Assembly: GCA_023375785.1 (NCBI GenBank)
Contig: SZWC01000582.1
Location: 355,343 to 384,982, forward strand
DNA from: Penium margaritaceum
Taxonomy: Eukaryota > Streptophyta > Zygnematophyceae > Desmidiales > Peniaceae
Direction: 5' to 3'
DNA: 29,640 bases
The position numbers and the translations under genes were made by a program. Position 1 is the stretch's first letter; each line of letters opens with the position of its first letter. Shown piece by piece: positions 25,131 to 29,640 of the stretch. Below the pieces are notes generated by a model, which ran no database searches, was not told the DNA's origin, and worked only from the letters and a program-made list of their open reading frames with translations.

Positions 25131-28100
25131 CACATACTTACACATACTTACACGTAGTAACACGCACTCACACGCACTCACACGCACTAACAAGAACTTA
25201 CACGCACTTACACGCACTTGCACACACTTACACGTACGGACACGCACTTACACGCACTTACACGTACTTACACGCACTCACAGGCACTGACACGCATTTA
25301 CACATACTTACACGAACTTACACGCACTTACACCAACTTACACGTACTTACACACACTTACACTCACTTACACGCACTTACAGGCACTTACACACACTTA
25401 CCCATATTTACACGTAGTTACACAAACTTACACACACTTACACGCAGTTACACACACTTACATGCACTAACACGCGCTTACATGTACTTACAAGTACTTA
25501 CACACACTTACACGTACTTACAGGCACTTACACACACTTACACATACTCACACTCACACGAACTTACATGCACTTCCACGCACTTACACACACTTACATG
25601 AACTTACAAGCACTTACACATACTTACACACACTTACACGCACTTACACGCACTTACACGCACTTACACGCACTTAAACGAACTTACATGCACATGTACA
25701 CATTTCACGCACTTATACGTACTTACACGTACTTACACGCACTTACACACACTTACACACACTTATACACACTTACACAAACTTACACATACTTACACGT
25801 ACTTACACGCACTTACACGAACTTAAACATACTTACACGCACTTACACATACTTACACGCACTTACATGCACTTCCATGCACTGACACGTACTTACACGC
25901 ACTTCCACACACTTGCACACACTTATATGCACTTATACGTACTTACACGCACTTACATGACATACACACATTTACACGCACTTATACACACTTACACGAA
26001 TATACACGCACATACACACAATAACACAAATGTACACGTACTTTCACGCATTTACGCAAACTTACATGTACTTACACGCACTTATGCATCCTTACACGTA
26101 CTTACACGCACTTATACACGCTTATACACACTTACACGCACTTATACACACTTACACGCACGTATACGCACTTACACACACTCACACGCGCTTCCACACA
26201 ATTACACACACTTCCATGTACTTGTATGTACTTACACACACTCACACACACTTATATGCACTTATACACACTAACACGCACTTACTCGCGCTTCTACACA
26301 CTTAAACACACTTGCACATACTTACATGCACTTACACACACTCACACACACTTACATGCAGTCACACGTACTAACACGCATTTACACATACTCACACGCA
26401 CTTACACGTACTTACACGTACTTATAGTCACTTACACGCACTTACACATACTTACACGCACTTACAGGTACTTACACGTACTTACACGTACTTACACGTA
26501 CTTACACACACTTACACGCACTTACAAGCACTTACACATGCTTACACGCACTTACACATACTTACACACACTTACTTGCACTTACACGTACTTACACGTA
26601 CTTACACATACTTATACGCACTTACACACACTTACACACACTTAAATGCACTTACACGTACTTACACAAATGTACACGCACTTATACGTACTTATTTGTA
26701 CTTACATGTACTTACTTGCACTTACACGTACTTACACATACTTACATGTTCTTACACGCACTTACACGCACTTACACACACTTACACAACTTTACACGAG
26801 CTTACACACAGTTACACTCACGTACATGTACTTACACGCACTTACACATACTTACACGCAGTTACACGTACTTGCACACATTCACACACACTTAGACGCA
26901 CTTACACGCACTTACACAAACTTACACAAACTTACACATACTGATACACACTGACACGTACTTTTACGCATGTACACGTACTTAAACACACTTACATGCA
27001 CTTACATGCACTTACACGCACTTACACGCACTTACACGCACTTATACGCACTTATACGCACTTACACAAACTTACACACACTTACACCAACTTACACATA
27101 CTTACACACACTTACACAAACTTACACAAACTTATGGGTACTTACATGCACTTGCACATACTTACATGTACTAGCACGAACTTACATGCACTTACAAGCA
27201 CTTACACGTACTTACACGCACTTACACGCTCTTACATGCACTTACACACACCTATACGCACTTATACGCAGTAACACGTACTTCCAGACACTTACACGCA
27301 CTTACACGCACTTATACCGCACTTATACGTACTTATACGTACTTACACGTACTTACATGCACTTATATGCACTTAAACAAACTTACATGCACGTACATGC
27401 ACTTACATGCACTTACACGCACTTACACACACTTATACACACTTACACGCACTTACACATACCTACACACACTAACATGTATTTAAACGAACTTACACGC
27501 ACTTACACACATTTAAACGTACTTACAAAAACTTACACACACTTACACGCACTTACATACACTTACACGCACTTCCACGCACGTTTACGCAGTTATATAC
27601 ACTTCCATGTACTTACACACACTTACATGTACTTACACGCACTTACACGTACTTATACGCACTTACACGCACTTACATGCACTTACACGTACTTACACGC
27701 ACTTACACAAACATTTACGCACTTACACGTACTTGCACAAACTTACACACACTTACAGGCACTTACACGCAATTACACATACTTACACGTACTTACACGC
27801 ATTTATACACACTTACACCCACTTACACTAACTTACATACACTTACACGCACTTACACGCACTTACATGCACTTACACACACTCACACGCACTTATACGC
27901 ACTCACACACACTTACACACACTTACACGCACTTATACACACTTCCACAAACTTACACACACTTACAGACACTCATACGCACTTACACGTACTCACACGC
28001 ACTAACACATATTTACACGTACTCACACACCCTTACACGCACTAACACACACTTACAAATACTTACACGCACTTACACATACTTACACGCACTTACACAC

Positions 28101-28420
28101 ACTTACGTGCACTTAAATGCACTTACACGCACTTACACGAAATTACACGCACGTACGTGCAGTGACACACACTTACACATACTTATACACACTTACACAT
28201 ACTTACATTCACTTACATGCACTTACACACACTTTCATGCAGTTACACACACTTACAGGCTTTTGCATGCACTAACACGCACTTGCATGCACTTACACGC
28301 ACTTACACATACTTACACGTACTTACACGCACTTTCACGAACATACACGTACTTACACGCACTTACACGCACTTACACGTACTTACATGCACTTACACTC
28401 ACTTACACGCACATACACGC

Positions 28421-28756
28421 ACTTACACATACTTACACGCACTTACATGCACTTACACAACTTACATGCACTTAAACGCACTTACACACACTTACACACA
28501 CTTACACAAACGTACACGTACTTATACACACTTACGCGAACTTACACGCATTTCACGCACTTATACGCACTTACACGCACTTACACGCACTTACACATAC
28601 TTACACGCACTTACATGCACTTACACAACTTACATGCACTTAAACGCACTTACACACACTTACACACACTTACACAAACGTACACGTACTTATACACACT
28701 TACGCGAACTTACACGCATTTCACGCACTTATACGCACTTACACGCACTTACACGC
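28421..28756. repeat. Tandem duplication, 2 x 168 bp, copies carry the same indels
   Basis: 28421-28588 and 28589-28756 match. Each contains the same two one-base-short units (ACTTACACAA directly followed by CTTACATGCA, and CATTTCACGC), which explains the 168-bp rather than 170-bp period. Confidence 0.92.
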
Positions 28757-29640
28757 ACTTACACACACTTATACGCACTTACACGCACTTACACGTACTT
28801 ACACACACTTACACGTACTTACACGCACTTACACGTACTTACACACACTTACACACACTTACACGCACTTATATGTACTTACACGTACTTACACGTACTT
28901 ACCCGCACTTACATGCACTTCCACGTCCTTACATGCACTTACACGCACTTACACACACTTACACACACTTACATGCACTTACATGCACTTATACGTACTT
29001 ACACGCACTTACATGCACTTACACATATTTACACACATTTACATGTACTTACACGAACTTACATGTACGTACACGTACTTACACACACTTACACGCACTT
29101 ACATGTACTTACATGCACTTACACACACTTACACGCGCTTATACGCACTTACATGCACTTACATACACTTCTACGCACTTACAGGCACTTACACGTACTT
29201 ACACAAACTTACATGCACTTACGCATACTGATACGCACTTGCACAAACTTACATGCACTTACACGTACTTACACATACTCACACACACTTACACGCACTT
29301 ACACGCACTTACACGCAGGTACACGCACTTACACACACTTACATGCACTTATACGCACTTACACGCAGTTGCACGCACATACACATACTTACACGAACTT
29401 TCAAACACCTACATACACATACACGTACTTTCACACACTTACACGTACTTACACGCACTTACATGCACTTACACGTACTTACACACACTTACACGCACTT
29501 ACTCATACTTATACGTACTTACATGCACTTACATGCACTTAAACAAACTTACACACACGTACACGCACTTACACGCACTAACACACACTTACACAAACTT
29601 ACATGCACTTACACGCACTTACATGCACTTACACACACTT

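Larger units (their letters stand above)
16441..29640. repeat. 10-bp satellite/minisatellite array, right block (runs off the window)
   Basis: The same decamer family continues for about 1,320 units to the last base, so its end is not seen. Marker motifs shared with the left block (for example TTAAACTGAAC monomers and a unit of the form ACTTGCAAA) show that both blocks are one array history. A hand count of the variable dinucleotide in 36 consecutive units (29281-29640) gives 17 CG, 11 CA, 6 TG, 1 TA and 1 AA. Two adjacent copies of a higher-order unit, 2,346 and 2,222 bp, lie at 17761-22328. Confidence 0.97.

Noticed and set aside
2120..29542. Dozens of long plus-strand open reading frames (up to about 500 codons) across the array
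   Set aside because: They overlap in all three frames, follow from a stop-free 10-bp unit, start and stop at random substitutions, and have no splice, promoter or domain evidence.
1981..29640. Telomeric or subtelomeric repeat
   Set aside because: The G/T-rich strand (GTGTAAGTGC) has no G-run and matches no telomere repeat I know; the array is internal to a gene-bearing contig and highly degenerate. A subtelomeric position cannot be excluded.
1981..29640. CRISPR array
   Set aside because: There are no conserved 20-40 bp repeats separated by unique spacers; this is a continuous short tandem repeat in a eukaryotic context.
1981..29640. G-quadruplex-forming strand
   Set aside because: The G-bearing strand lacks GG or GGG tracts in the consensus unit.

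Overview
The window looks like nuclear DNA from a eukaryote, probably a microbial one such as an alga or other protist. The evidence is a spliceosomal-type gene with recognisable splice acceptors, a pol III-style tRNA-like gene inside an intron, and more than 27 kb of satellite DNA. I cannot place the organism from sequence alone; nothing here looks bacterial or viral.

Layout. 1-544: flanking DNA with no gene I recognise. 545-1947, minus strand: the 3' half of a gene for an SLC37-type sugar-phosphate/phosphate antiporter (major facilitator superfamily). It has two exon segments around an intron of about 330 bp. As read it is damaged: there is an in-frame TGA in the TM7 region and a one-base frameshift in the last exon. 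The intron holds a 73-nt tRNA-Arg-like sequence on the opposite strand, with anticodon ATG. 1981-15963 and 16441-29640: a degenerate 10-bp tandem repeat (unit about CACTTACACG, roughly 2,700 units), broken once by a 477-bp unique island (15964-16440) that holds the only ambiguous base.

The array is not random decay of one decamer. It shows (i) strict 10-bp register over kilobases, (ii) variants concentrated at the single CpG of the unit, nearly all CG, CA or TG, (iii) tandem block duplications of 59-270 bp, several exactly 100 bp and identical as read, and (iv) higher-order repeats of about 2.2-2.4 kb and 4.1-4.4 kb. For the 2.3-kb pair, the changes in offset along the alignment equal the lengths of the local duplications present in only one copy, so the order of events can be read.

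The array abuts the SLC37 exon on its upstream side. The 5' half of that gene must therefore lie beyond an array of at least 27 kb (a giant satellite intron), or the gene was cut off there. Read in the gene's direction, almost every unit contains GTAAGT, the core of a 5' splice site. The many long plus-strand reading frames across the array are a by-product of a stop-free repeat and are not annotated as genes.
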